Shown: one piece after another, positions 35,741-47,278 of the stretch
How positions within the stretch are numbered: the first letter of the stretch is position 1
How the letters are laid out: each line of letters begins with the position of its first letter
Source of the DNA: Axinella damicornis
Taxonomy: Eukaryota > Porifera > Demospongiae > Axinellida > Axinellidae
DNA length: 64,000 nucleotides
Reading direction: 5' to 3'
Assembly (NCBI GenBank): GCA_963931865.1
Contig: OZ007514.1
Span: 7,790,646-7,854,645 of the forward strand
Position numbers and translations under genes: made by a program
The notes under the pieces: model-generated
Told to the model about the DNA's origin: nothing
Databases searched by the model: none
Seen by the model: only the letters and a program-made list of their open reading frames with translations

Positions 35741-35994
35741 GTAAACCATAAGACTGTTAGCTTCACACCACCATGCCAGTGTGCTACCTTAGACTGTGTG
35801 CCTATATGGGCGTAGCTTCGTATACTGCATGTATACTGGAAAGTATAATTATGATTTCAGCATAATATACATTTCTAGGGCACTAGAACAGCAGTAATGA
35901 ACACATGGACCTCTTGTTGGCTCACATACTGACAGATTGCTTAGTGGCCAACATACATGGATGTCGTAAAGCAAGTATTAATGGCATTCTGTTC

Positions 35995-36282
35995 ACCTCC
36001 CTCCCCTTTCCCCCTCCCTCCTCCTCCCTCCCCCTTCCTCGCTCCCTCCCTCCTTCTCCCCCCCTCCTCCCTCCCCCCTTCTCCCGCCCTCCACTCTTCC
36101 CCCTCCCTCTCTCCCGCCCTCCACTCTTCCCCCTCCCTCCTCCTCCCTCCCCCTCCCTTGCTCCATCCCTCCTCTCTCCCTCCCTCCTCCCCCCTCCCTC
36201 CCTCCTCCTCCTCCCTCCCCCTTCCCCCTCCCCCCTTCCTCCCCCCTCCGTCCCCCCTTCCCCTCCCTCACCCCTCCCTGTC
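35995..36282. repeat. Pyrimidine-rich CCCT/CCT tract (D)
   Basis: Counterpart of the B tract, with an internal duplication of ctcccgccctccactcttcc. Confidence 0.9.
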
Positions 36283-36692
36283 CAGTGGTGACTATAAGGA
36301 GAGGGGGCAATCTGTATCCACTACTACTTGAAACAGATCGAAGAACTCATTGACAAGTGAGCAGGCATCAGATTCTGTTGAATCTAACTGTGATGACGTA
36401 CTGCGGTGCTAAAGACATCAGACTGTCCTGTGGTCCAGCTATGCTAGTGTACAGGCGGTACAGGTAGCTGGACCTACGGGTGTCTACAGTCCTGCTCTTG
36501 TGTAGCAAAGAATGCAGGTTTTCCTTCACCCCCCACTCAGAGGGGTTACGTTAACTTTATGTTCATAATTCCCCGCAATATAATGATTTGCGCAATCTCG
36601 AGATAGCACTGCACATTCTCGGAATCTGGAAGTTCATGCCAATCTCAACCTCCCTAACTCTTCTTTGGTCTTTTTCCCATCACACACGCATG

Positions 36693-36763
<71 letters not shown>

Positions 36764-37063
36764 TCATCCCCTCAGGCACCATGACCTGTGAGCCCAGTAG
36801 CACCAGCAAGGACATGGAACGGTAAACCCCTCATCGAGGTCAACCAGTTCCAGGAGCAGAGAGAGAAGCTGTCAAGCTGAAGCTAACGTAAGGTGCAGAC
36901 CCGCAGAATTTTAATAGAGGAGCTATTGTTGCTGAAAGTAGGGAGGACCCTAGACTTGCTCGCTTGTATCTGAGAAGCAGCTTTTGCTCATTGTAGGAGT
37001 CTGAACCTATCATTGATGGATAGGTGTTGTACCTGTGTGTGTGTGTCACTGTGTGTGTGTGTA

Positions 37064-37105
<42 letters not shown>

Positions 37106-37508
37106 TGTGTGTGATTGTGGGTGTGGGTGTGTGGGTGCATGTGTGATAGAGAATTTGAGCACCCCTCCTACAACAAATGCATCTTCAAAACAGACTGGTC
37201 AGATATCGAAGCTAATGACTAGCTAGCTGTGTCCTTGGATTGAGCCAAGGGTCCCACGATGTACAGTGGGTCCTAAGATGGTGCCACGAGTCCTAGCACT
37301 CTGATCGGGGTACAAGTCTCAGGATGGCCCCAAGTTCCTAGTAGTGATAGGATGGTGCCAAGGGTGTTTCCATCCTAGGATTGTACCCTAAAAAGCTGGC
37401 AAGATTCACCATGGGGACAGGGATCCTAGGATGGTGCCAATAAGTTGGAAATCTCCCTAGGGGTGCAGCACCCCAATGCTTTCATCAGTTTGCACCTGTG
37501 TACTAAGC

Positions 37509-38305
37509 TGGACACTATATACAGTGGACCCGGGCCGGGTACCCAAGGATCTTCAGCTGTTACAGGAGACAGAAATGCAACTACGTACAAGCAATCTGTG
37601 CTAATGTAAAAGCCCAAGCTCATGGTTATGTTGTTACCTTGAGTATGCAAGTCAGCTTTGCACAACCGGATTAATACTTAGCCTCATTCCCAGGCCGTAA
37701 TCCTGGGAACCAGGCTAGATTCATACAGTTATTGCTTAATTAATAACAGAATTAACATTCAAAGTGCAGAGGGCCGTCGGAACTGGATGTCGACGGCCCT
37801 CGCCAACCTTGTTCCACGATCTTTCCGAAGCGATCATTTAGTAACAAGACATGTTGTTACAGATGCACTGTGATCTATCAACAGCTAGCTATGTATGTAT
37901 ACATACCTCTGAAGAAAGCAGCTCAGAGGGTGGAAATTAGGGGCATGCCCCCAGACCCCCCAGCAAGCAAGGCCTAAAAGATTTGCGCAGCGCGCAACAT
38001 CAAACTTTCGTGCGACCCTGTATAGAAACATGTCAAATGCTTTTTGTAGCCTTGTGTAGTGAGCAAGAGTCTGAATTCGCCCGACTTAGCAAATGGAGGG
38101 GCCAGAGAATGAATGTCTGATTATATTCTGAAGTGGAAAAGTGATGAAGACAAGCTAGAGCATAACGCTGTACACTGAAAATATCTTCCAATTTGTGCTA
38201 AGCTGACTTGCATACTCCTGGAATGATATAACTGTGAGTATTGGCTTGTAGGGTACCCGTTCGCCAGTCTCGGGTCCCGGGTCCTCGGGTCCACTGTTTA
38301 TAGTG
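37509..38305. mobile_element. TIR element, copy D, right end deleted
   Basis: Same element as 18967-19775. The right terminus is cut at ctgtttatagtg, and the flanking direct repeat and following bases are missing. Confidence 0.65.
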
Positions 38306-39578
38306 CTGCCCTTTGTGGCCTATGTAGTTTTTGTCCTTGGTTATCTTAGCAACATTTGAAGTCCTTCAACCACAGTTGTAATGGGGTTATTAATAATTGA
38401 AACTTGAAAGGAATCATTGGCAAAATGACCCCAAGGGAAACCTTGACCAAGCTGCAATTATGTGAGACAGCAGATTGAATTGACATGAGTAGGATGATTC
38501 TGTGGATTCTGTTGCAATCAGCGAGCCTCATGTAAACAGTAGAAAGTAACCCCATTCTCAGGCGAACTAAGGCATGGGACTGGCATAATTTGAGTTCTAG
38601 ACATACAAGTACACTTTCTTCAATATTTTGTAAAGTACAAGGAATCAGATGGAGTATGATGATACCTATATAATAGACACCCCAAGCTATATGCACGTTA
38701 CCATGGAAACCCCATATGTGGGCGTGGCTAGTAATTGCAGCCCACATCAATCGTCCAATATTTAAGAATAAATCACAAAAGGCGGAGGTGAAGAAAACTT
38801 TTGTCCGCGACCAAACTTTCTGTACACGTTCAGCTCATGGTACTACACACGGAACCATCTACATGAATCGGCAGTCACCAACAACACTCCTGCTGGACGC
38901 CGAAAGTCATCAACATCGAGTAGCGTTACGACACAAAGCACGCCCATAAACGAGTATCAACGGTGAACTCACTTCCATGTAGCAAGTTTTGCTATTGCCG
39001 ATTCATACTCAACCCCCCAAGCCATATCGACAACTTTGTGTAGTGTTCTTCACCTCCGCCTTTCGTCCAACACTTTCCATGTACACAGTCGGCAGCACAC
39101 AGTGTAAAGTTCAGGCATATACTACCGTTCGAAATCCACACAGGAGCAGCACCACGTAGTCACACAAGCAACTACCAAAGGTATAGGCTACAACTAGCAC
39201 AAAGCGAAGCTACAACTATCATACAGAGAGACACACTAGTAGACTACACTCTGCTCGTTTCATCGCGCCACCATTATCTTTCTCCGTACACTAAATGAAT
39301 ATTTCCGCAGACTATAATTTACTCTCCGCGTGACGTGAAATTGATTTCCCATGCCTTAGTAATGCTGAGTTGCTTGAAGCACTCCCCCCCCCCCCCCATG
39401 TAATAACGCTTACAGTGCTGTCTCTGTTCTGTTGGTATCCTTCAGACTTGGTAAATACTTAGACAAGGGATCCATCGTGCTGCTGCTTTTTGTCCCATGT
39501 TTCTAGCTGTTGTAGAATAGGCGCTAGAAAGCATTGAAAATTAATATTTATTATCGCGTTTATCTCAACTATATGTAG

Positions 39579-39821
39579 AACATTGTGGGGTGAGCCAGAG
39601 CCATATCCCACAGCCCTGTGCCTGGCTTTGGACCCCAAGCTTCAAGCCGTCCAATCTGCCTATGGTATTTGGGAAGAGCTGGGGAAGGAGGGTGGTGGAG
39701 TGTGGGAGGGTGATGGTGAGGATGATGCACGGAGGGAGAAAAAGGCAGCGGAGCAGCGGTATGAGGCTATACTGGACAGGATCTGCGACCAGAAGGGAAT
39801 GCTGGACTCTGAACTCTCTGA
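39579..39821 (+). CDS. Spectrin-like exon, copy D
   Basis: Counterpart of 21080-21331 with a 9-bp in-frame deletion (B ALEVECLALDPK, D ALCLALDPK) and substitutions such as RYKAI to RYEAI and CNQKG to CDQKG. Open, with tgtag acceptor and gtaagt donor kept. The exon it should join downstream has lost its acceptor (see 40390-40519). Confidence 0.45.
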
Positions 39822-40119
39822 GTAAGTCTCTCCCTCACAACTAATTTAATCTCCCTCCGTTGATTCTTATTTTCTTCCTACACTTCACCACCCTCCCTCC
39901 CTTCCTCCCTCCCTCCCTCCCATCCTCCCACACAAGGTTTTGAAGTGTGAAAGCCTATACAGTTTGAGCATAAGCAGCTGTAATGCTGAATAAGTAGGCA
40001 AGACTGACAGGAAGTGATGTAATCACTTCCTTTCTGATGAGATTGAATCTCATCTGCCGCCATTGGGTGGGCAACCCAGATGGGGCACAGCAAGCCATGC
40101 CAGAACCTGGTTGGCACCA

Positions 40120-40386
40120 TCCCTCCCTCCCTCACTCCCTCCCTCCCTCCCTCCCTCCCTCCCTCCCTCCCTCCCTCCCCTCCCCTCCCGCCCTCCCTCC
40201 CTCCCTCCCTCCCTCCCTTCCTCCCTCCCCTCCCTCCCCTCCCTCCCTCCCTCCCTCCCTCCCTCCCTCCCTCTCTCCATCCCTCCCTCCCTCCCTCCCT
40301 CACACCTCCCTCCCTCCCTCTCTCCATCCCTCCCTCCCTCCCTCCCACCTCCCTCCCTCCCTCCCTCCCTCCCTCCCTTCCTCCCC
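40120..40386. repeat. (CCCT)n array (D)
   Basis: Shorter counterpart of 21655-22008, with cacacctccc and catccctc interruptions. Confidence 0.95.
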
Positions 40387-40389
40387 CAA

Positions 40390-40519
40390 TGCTCATGCAT
40401 TTCATGATGCATTTGGTAACTTCATTGCATGGCTACGAGACACAGAGCAGAAGATCCAGAGAGATGACCCCCTCAAACTGGAGATAGCAGAACTCAAAAA
40501 AGGACTTACATACCTGCAG
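40390..40519 (+). pseudogene. Spectrin-repeat exon, copy D, acceptor lost
   Basis: Counterpart of 22014-22143 with an open frame ([20 protein letters not shown]) and an intact gtaaac donor. The splice acceptor AG has become AA at 40388-40389 (ccccaat for ccccagt), so normal splicing to this exon should fail. The following segment has a TGA in the frame that is open in B. Copy D is therefore probably non-functional here. Confidence 0.6.
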
Positions 40520-40979
40520 GTAAACCACACTGTACCAACAATACAGGTCATACTAGTAGCATTGTGTTACTTTGCAGCCCCATCGTAGAGCAAGAACGGC
40601 ATGAACTGGAATGAGTGTTGCAGAGGACACCAATAGCCATAGACAGAGACAGAGCATTGGTGCACTCACTGTATGCCCTTTGACCTCACTGTATGCACTT
40701 GTTCAGGCAGGATTTGTTAGTGAGCTGAGTGACCCTCAGAATCAATCACTATCCCACATGACCCGTGCTACTTCACCCCCCACTAAAAGAAATTTTCATC
40801 AAAGCCACAACACTGGCACTTTTGATTTCTACCATAGATTCCGCATAGGAGGAGAGTTTTGGGATACAAGATACAAGGGTATAGCCTGATGCATTTCTCA
40901 AACTATGTATTAACCAAGTGCTTCATTTAGAATTTTCCAATGTGGGGATGAAACCAGTGCTCATTGTATTCTTGTGTAG

Positions 40980-41127
40980 GAACTTGATAGGGGACAAGGC
41001 TGCAACAGACCCTGCACAACTGGCCAGGATTGTGGAGTACGTGAGGAGGCAAGTACAGCACATGGACCACCTGGAATCAGAGCAACTGCTGACCAAAGGG
41101 AACATAACACTGCTGCCTCTTAAGTAG
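40980..41127 (+). CDS. Unidentified candidate terminal exon
   Basis: After gtgtag an open frame reads NLIGDKAATDPAQLARIVEY, VRRQVQHMDHLESEQLLTK and GNITLLPLK, then TAG. Composition is that of a charged helical protein and codon use looks real, but I do not recognise the family. It lies 290 bp past the end of copy D on the same strand as the spectrin exons, so it may be the last exon of that gene or unrelated. Confidence 0.35.
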
Positions 41128-41724
41128 CAAACCATGCAACAGATTGAACAGGTAGCTTTGTGTCTCCTATATAATTATATCAGTCATCCAACAGGTTTCT
41201 CCGGATCAATAATAATCAAAAGCAGGATCTATATTATCATGCAGGTTGCTAGTGTCGGCGCCATACCCAAATCAAGCATGGATTGCTTCCATGCAGTATT
41301 ATGCATGGGATGCCAGCTGGAAGCAATCCGCGCGCTGGGGTTGGTTTTGGGTCTCGGGCTGAGGCTATAGCAGGCCCGGTTGCAAGCTGGGATGCATGTG
41401 CATGCATAATTATATATGGTTACAGTAGTTGCATCATAACCAGTCGATCATAACCGTTATTAAAATTAATTAATTAAGTGACCGGTGTCATAAAAATTTA
41501 CACACCCCGTAACTACGGGATGCCAATATTCACGTGATTTTGGGGACCCTTCCGTGATTATACGGACCCCCTTAAAAGTTCATGGTGCATCCGGCGCTAC
41601 TGGTACGGGTTCAGTTCTCAAGACGTATCAAATGCAAGATGGGTAAGTGTAAAGTGGGAAAATCAGGCACAGAGCATCAAAATCAAAGTAAACTACATGC
41701 AAGAATGGGAGATAGAGACGCCAG

Positions 41725-41847
41725 CCAAACTCTGGGCCATGCACAGACGGACGATTTCGTTCTGACAATTACTTGCGCTATCAGCAGTACCCAGAAGCCA
41801 ACATAGCTGGAGATGAAGATGAACTTTGTTTTTTAGGAAATGTTTAG
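41725..41847 (+). CDS. Possible last exon, unknown gene
   Basis: After gccag an open frame reads PNSGPCTDGRFRSDNYLRYQ, QYPEANIAGDEDELCFLGNV, then TAG, followed by AT-rich sequence that could be a 3' untranslated region. No family recognised and no upstream exon identified. Confidence 0.22.
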   Translation, partial: PNSGPCTDGRFRSDNYLRYQQYPEANIAGDEDELCFLGNV

Positions 41848-42718
41848 TTCTTATAAATACAATTAATGTCATACATGAATTACCACTTAGTTGTACATTC
41901 GTAAATCTATATAAGTCTTGTATTCTGGAGATTTACCAAGTTAATTTGTTAGCTATTTACTTTTGTACATTCACTTTTGAATGTATTTCTACATGGAACT
42001 TAACATTTTATAATTCAGCTGAATTCACACCGGGATGCCAATGCACATTCACCATAAATGGGTATTAGGATGCCCAAACGCACAACAATACATAAAACTT
42101 GAAGCTAGTGACTTTCAGTTGAAAAGATGTTCTCCTTGAAGTAAGCTAAATAGAGGAAGTAGTCATCCTCTGTATACTCCTGGTACAGCTCAGCCATAGT
42201 GCTGCTTCTAGAGGCCACTACTTCATTGCCAGAAGAGTGGGGCATGTTCGGGCCGCTTCATCTTGTTGTTGATGCACTGGCACAAGTCTGCAACTGTGGT
42301 AAGATGTAAATTAAGAGGACAAAAGCATGATAACTGACCAATATAGTGTATGAAAAAGCTTCACTGCCGGATATGGGGGGCCCTTCAAGGCAAGAGGACT
42401 GTCATCAAAGGATACAATAGCACGTACTTCCCTCTGTCTCCCCTGCAGAACCAAGTCCCAAGGGCATTGCCGGAAGTGACATCACAAGTTGAAAGTTGCA
42501 TGATGCATAAATGCATCTACGTATATAAACACATGTAGTCGATCGATAGAGATGGATTTTTCTCAGACATCATTTCTAGCTCTAGCACGTGAAGACAGGA
42601 ATAATGCTCAAGGAAATCTGTATGCCAGACTTGTTGCATGATACCCTACAAGTTCAAAGGTACCGCTATGCCAATTTATAATATATGGCACTGACCACAA
42701 TGCCAGTATCATGCAACA

Positions 42719-42841
42719 AACTAGTTATTGCATGAGTGCGCGGGCTATACGTCATAATATTGGCACTCGCCCTCGGGCCTGCGGCCCTCGGGCTCGATGC
42801 CAATATTTGACATATAGCCCTTGCACTCATGCAATAACTAG
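42719..42841. mobile_element. Compact hairpin element (about 123 bp)
   Basis: The left arm actagttattgcatgagtgc is mirrored by gcactcatgcaataactagt, and the inner parts ggctatacgtcataatattg and caatatttgacatatagccc also pair. The loop is the GC-rich palindrome ccctcgggcctgcggccctc. The whole could fold into a near-complete stem. It looks like a foldback MITE. No clear target duplication. Confidence 0.7.
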
Positions 42842-42990
42842 TACATACAAAGGGTGATGTATTTCTGTGGCTACTACCACCCAAACTGTGTGTGATGTCA
42901 TCCTCTGGACTGCAATGACAACAATATGTCATTAATATAATATTATGTGTTCTTGCACCACCCCACAGACCACATCCATGTAACCCCTCC

Positions 42991-43019
42991 CCTCGTTCCC
43001 AAGCCTGGGAATGAGGCTA
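42991..43019. repeat. Short palindrome of the cctcgttccca family
   Basis: cctcgttcccaagcctgggaatgaggct is an almost perfect self-complementary member of the dispersed family. Confidence 0.7.
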
Positions 43020-43528
43020 CGTAACCCCTTAACCCCCACTTCATCACACTTCCCCTTGTCCCCCCCCCCAAACTTGATACTTCCACCTATTAGCTCCTAC
43101 CTCACCACTGTTCCACGCTCCACACCCATCACACTTCCCACCACCTACCACTCCATTCCCCCGAACTTCATCACACTTCCCTCGAGCCCAGCTCATCAAT
43201 CACACCTCCCTCTCACTCACTTCCAGTATTGAGCATCCTGTAATATTGTTTCGACTCTCCCTCCATGAGTGTACATATCCAGACCGCTCAAGTCCTCGTG
43301 TTTGCCACTGTCTGTCAGCTCAGGACAACCTCAGTAACCTGCGCGTTGGTAAACAAACTATCAGCTTGACGAACACTGTGCAGTAATTTTTAAAATACTA
43401 CGTAACAGCCAGGACCCTGTGTTGGAGAGTCAGCTTGAACAGTGTTGCATTACTACAATACTAGAAGAACCACATGTATCCTATACGTATACGTACAGGG
43501 TGTATCCAATAATGGAATGCTCAATCTG

Positions 43529-43554
43529 CCCCCCCCCCCCCCCCCCCCCCCCCC
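43529..43554. repeat. Poly-C run
   Basis: About 26 C. Surrounding open frames are not recognised as coding. Confidence 0.9.
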
Positions 43555-44320
43555 TCCTCCTCGACAGTGAAACAGTGCTATGGATTGTTATGTTACTGTT
43601 AAGGTTACGGGATCCCCGTGCGGTGGGCGTGGCCAGACAATTTATTCAAGTCCATTTTTCTCCCACAAAAATGAAGCTAGTGAAATCAAACTTACTCGAC
43701 GCAAAGCAGGGAAGGTAGTCAACATGCAGAACAATCATCATTACAGTAGCTCACTCTGTAGCTGTTGTACGCTGGTTAAATCAGTTCCAGCAAACTATTC
43801 GCCAAAACTCTCCAGTGCCAAGACCGCGAGCAACTCGATTCTACTATAGGGAGACACTCCATAGGAAGCTCTAGGGCGGGACGTAAGTGTTTTGTGGCTA
43901 GGTTGAGCAGTCCTCGAAAGAACGACCCTTTAGTGTGAATAACCGCCATCTTGACCCCCTCTTTGGAATACAGCGTCGTATAACTTCGGAACGGTCATCA
44001 GTATTTACAAAAATGCTTTGTCCGGCCGGCCCTTTCTATACTGTTCGTGCCTATTTCAATATGGTCTTCCAAGTCCAGGTTGGATCACACGGCTTTATTT
44101 TTGGCGACAAGAAAACTATAAAGTAGCGCTTAACTTAATTAAGTATACGGTGCGCGTATACGCGCGCAGGGATCCCATAACCTTAAGCCCTCAATCTCAT
44201 TGATCAACTCTATTCTATAATAGTTGTAGCACATAATTATATTATGCCACACTTCCTACAATTCCCCACATTTGATGTGCCTAACGTTCAATTTTTACTT
44301 CATCCATTAATTCACACATA

Positions 44321-44644
44321 CACAGGGAAAACTACCTGGTAATACGGGACTGGACGGGCACCGTCATCGTCAGAATTACTCCGTGATCGCACCGTATGCT
44401 TGCCGTTTTGAGTCCGTGGTGAGAACACTTGAAGACGGACTCATGCACAGCTTTTTCGCCATTGTTGCTTAGAGGAGTGCCCGTAGGTGTGGTCTACGCC
44501 GGAAATAACGTAATATTCAAAACTAGATGGTTCCCACCACGGAGTCGAACGGACTCAAACGGCAGGCATACGGTGCGATCACGGAACGCCTTTGACGATG
44601 AAAATGCCCGTCCGGTCCCGTATTCACAGGTAGTTTTCCCTGTG
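44321..44644. mobile_element. Foldback MITE with cacagggaaaactacctg ends
   Basis: A 324-bp element begins cacagggaaaactacctg and ends caggtagttttccctgtg. Inverted arms of about 110 bp pair through gatcgcaccgtatgc and gcatacggtgcgatc. A 3-bp direct repeat ata may flank it. A cac start and a 3-bp duplication would suit CACTA/CMC-type elements, but this is weak. Confidence 0.75.
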
Positions 44645-45125
44645 ATATTGTTTGCAATGAGCTCAATGTCAATCAGCAAGGAACAGTGGAAAGCGACCAC
44701 TATGACTATGAAATAGTGCCACCATGAGTAAGTAGTCAGTCAATCAACTAACCTCGATCTTCCCCACCTGGTAACAGGTGGAGTTCACCACTCCTTCATC
44801 TTTGTCTGTGCTGTCAGCCACAGGCAGATCCTAGGGGCAGATGGCAGGCTAACAAACGGGGAGCTAGGAAAGATGGGAAGGAGAGAAAATGGGAGAGAGG
44901 CAGGCAGGCAGGGAGGGAGGGAGACAAGGATGAGAAGTGGAGCTTGATCAGAACTATGAAAATATACGTACATGTATGGCATAAGCTAGCTTATTTTCTC
45001 TGGGATGTTTTTGCAGGGGGTATAAAATTACTCCAGGGACTCTTTGCCGCACGCATGCAAGTCACATGGAAGTCACGTGCACAGCAATGTTGCAGCTATG
45101 TAGCATCGTGCTGCATTGCATGCAG

Positions 45126-45300
45126 AGGCTAGCGTAGAGATCGTTGAGATGGACGAGGATGTACCAACCACACTTGTTGTAATTGGGGAAAGGAGCAGGC
45201 TGGTCACCTTTACATTTAAAGCCAGTGGAACTAGCAGTGTCAAGGAAGTACTGATGCGTGCAATCACGGAGACTTATGCAGATGTCATTCGCAGCTCTAA
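45126..45300 (+). CDS. Unidentified internal exon
   Basis: After gcatgcag an open frame reads ASVEIVEMDEDVPTTLVVIG, ERSRLVTFTFKASGTSSVKE and VLMRAITETYADVIRSSK, with donor aa|gtacgg. Alternating hydrophobic residues and the acid-rich start look like a small folded domain, possibly of ubiquitin or PB1 type, but I cannot assign a family. No partner exon was identified. Confidence 0.35.
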
Positions 45301-45431
45301 GTACGGTGCTTATTTGCATGGGTGACAACCCCTTGTGGAAGGGGCTACAATTTATACATTATAGACAATATTCTGACAGCACAATATTCAAGAGGGCAAA
45401 ACTTGGTCCATAAACAGGAAATGAAGGCCGA

Positions 45432-45535
45432 GGTTATTGACACACCGATCGTCGGTGTCAACAATCGCCACAAATCAGCTATTGACACCGATTCGGTGTC
45501 AACAATCGCCACAAATCGTCTATTGACACCGACCA
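45432..45535. repeat. Palindromic tandem repeats (ttgacaccga/tcggtgtcaa)
   Basis: Two units of about 48 bp contain cggtgtcaacaatcgccaca and attgacaccga, each with the inner palindrome ttgacaccgattcggtgtca. A related block is at 47155-47215. Confidence 0.75.
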
Positions 45536-46104
45536 ACGATTCATTTCACCTTTTGAGTGCTGAGATGCGTCGACGCGGTACGCACGCTAGCCTGGACTTC
45601 CTCTGCGATGGTTCCGCGCTGATCGTGCTCAGCTTGCTTGTTTCTGCTGGCACGGGCAGGGTACTGATGAGATTCACAATGGTATGCAGGAATGTTCGGG
45701 GAGTTTACGATGCTACCGTACCGTACTGTCGCTAACGGCCTATAGGCCTCGCGACCCAGCACGGAAGTGCTTCGCGCATGGGTAGACTACTCTGAGCCGT
45801 AGATGTTTACACAACATGTAGATGTTTATACAACATGTACATGAAAATGCAGGTCAATAAGAATAAAACAGTTCATGTGTCTTTACATGTAATACACCTC
45901 CATTCTTCAGGTAACACAGCATCTTGTTCTAGTCCTATACACAGTTAAAGTGGTACCATTTCATGCACTCCGAGCATTGTACCATGCTGTCTCCTGTGTG
46001 CGGAAGGGGCAATATACTTTCTTCATTACTACCGAGTGTGGAAAAGGATCAACATCCTTGCTTTCAGACAATGAAGAAAGTGTGACCTGAACTGTGCTTG
46101 GAAC

Positions 46105-46475
46105 CACCTACTTGCTGTTGCACCTCAGGAAAAGGTGAGATAGATGTAGGTTTGATGCAGGTTCAGCAATGAAGCTATCACTCCTTAGTACTGAGTGGGA
46201 TGTCTCCAGTGTGCACACTGTGATAAACCTGCTGTTCTTCTTCGTCACACAGATCCAGTGGGAATGGTGACAGTTCAATAGCTGCACAAAGTCAACATCG
46301 TGCACTTGAAATGTGCATGTATCACTCCCCAACATCTTGTAGCCCTGATTCATTAGGGAACTTTTCCTTCGTCAAGGTTTGCCCAGCATTGATTAATCTC
46401 TCAATAATAAAGTCTTCAGAATAACAACATCAGACTGCAGGAGTTTCTCGCCAGAAATTTGTAGACAAACTTGTC
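46105..46475 (-). pseudogene. Ulp1-like (C48) cysteine peptidase relic
   Basis: Reading the minus strand, INAGQTLTKEKFPNESGLQD is followed, after a stop and a frame change, by FQVHDVDFVQLLNCHHSHWI then CVTKKN. The order INA.Q..L...FP...GLQD...FV.(I/V)L....HW(V/I) is that of Ulp1/SENP-type peptidase domains found in transposon-associated genes of invertebrates; the HW pair carries the catalytic His. The Asp and Cys regions are not seen and the frame is broken. Probably a transposon-borne or retro-copied remnant. Confidence 0.5.
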
Positions 46476-47154
46476 CCTCACTGACACATTCCTACTGCCT
46501 TCTCCCTCCTCATTCGGATTCGATTTGTAGCTGTCCTAGGTTGAACTGTTATACTCGCCTCCTTTGACTTTTGGAGCCTCATGGGAGTCATCTCTTCCAT
46601 CTTCACATGGTGGTTCTCTTTTCTGTTTCATTTAGCCTTGGTGTTCTTTGAAGGCCACAACTTAGAAGAGTGTTTAGGTCTACCTTTGCACTTAATATGC
46701 GGCTTGAGCTTGACATTTCTCGAAGCACTGAAAGCTGAAGACGATCCTGTATTGTATGTGTGTGTGTGTGTGCAGGTTGACATGTGTGCATGTGCGCATA
46801 TGTGTGCGTGTGTGTGTAATGAGACATGTATGATTGCACTGTGAATGTACATATGCACAGAGAATGCATCACTCATGCAAGCATAATTAGTAGGTGTGGC
46901 CTCATGTAATAGGCTGGCCACGTAGCTAGTTACGTTGGAAGAGTTCACAGAGGTAGTGTATTCGACTTCCGTAGATTATTGTCGACACAAACCGAAGAAC
47001 AAGAAATGGGGCTAGCAAAACACATGGTGCCTGGGATTTAAACTTACTTCAAGGGTGCCACAGTCGGCATGTGCAATGCTGCATCCCCATGAGCACTGAG
47101 CTGAGGTCCATATATAGTACCATCAAGGGGATCACGTGGTACTGCAGGATATCG

Positions 47155-47215
47155 ATCGGTGTCAATAGCTCGTTCGTGGCCGTTATCGACACCGATGATC
47201 GGTGTCAATAGTCAC
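47155..47215. repeat. Palindromic repeats (atcggtgtcaatag)
   Basis: atcggtgtcaatag occurs twice around a central cgacaccgatgatcggtgtc palindrome, related to 45432-45535. Confidence 0.65.
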
Positions 47216-47278
47216 TGCGATATAGGCATAACAAGTAGCTTCGCTCGCTCAGCTACGTTTGCCTACCGTGAGTAATCC

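Larger units (their letters stand above)
32175..40690 (+). repeat. Duplicon copy D
   Basis: Matches B 12083-22311 in order and orientation. Its left boundary falls exactly at the tip of the hairpin MITE (32175), so the hAT element and upstream sequence seen in A and B are absent. A deletion of about 600 bp relative to B lies around 32700-32860. The right boundary is at ctgtatgccctttgacctca. Confidence 0.9.

Noticed and set aside
43419..43849. Overlapping open frames across a poly-C run
   Set aside because: They depend on a homopolymer of uncertain length and have no recognisable motif.
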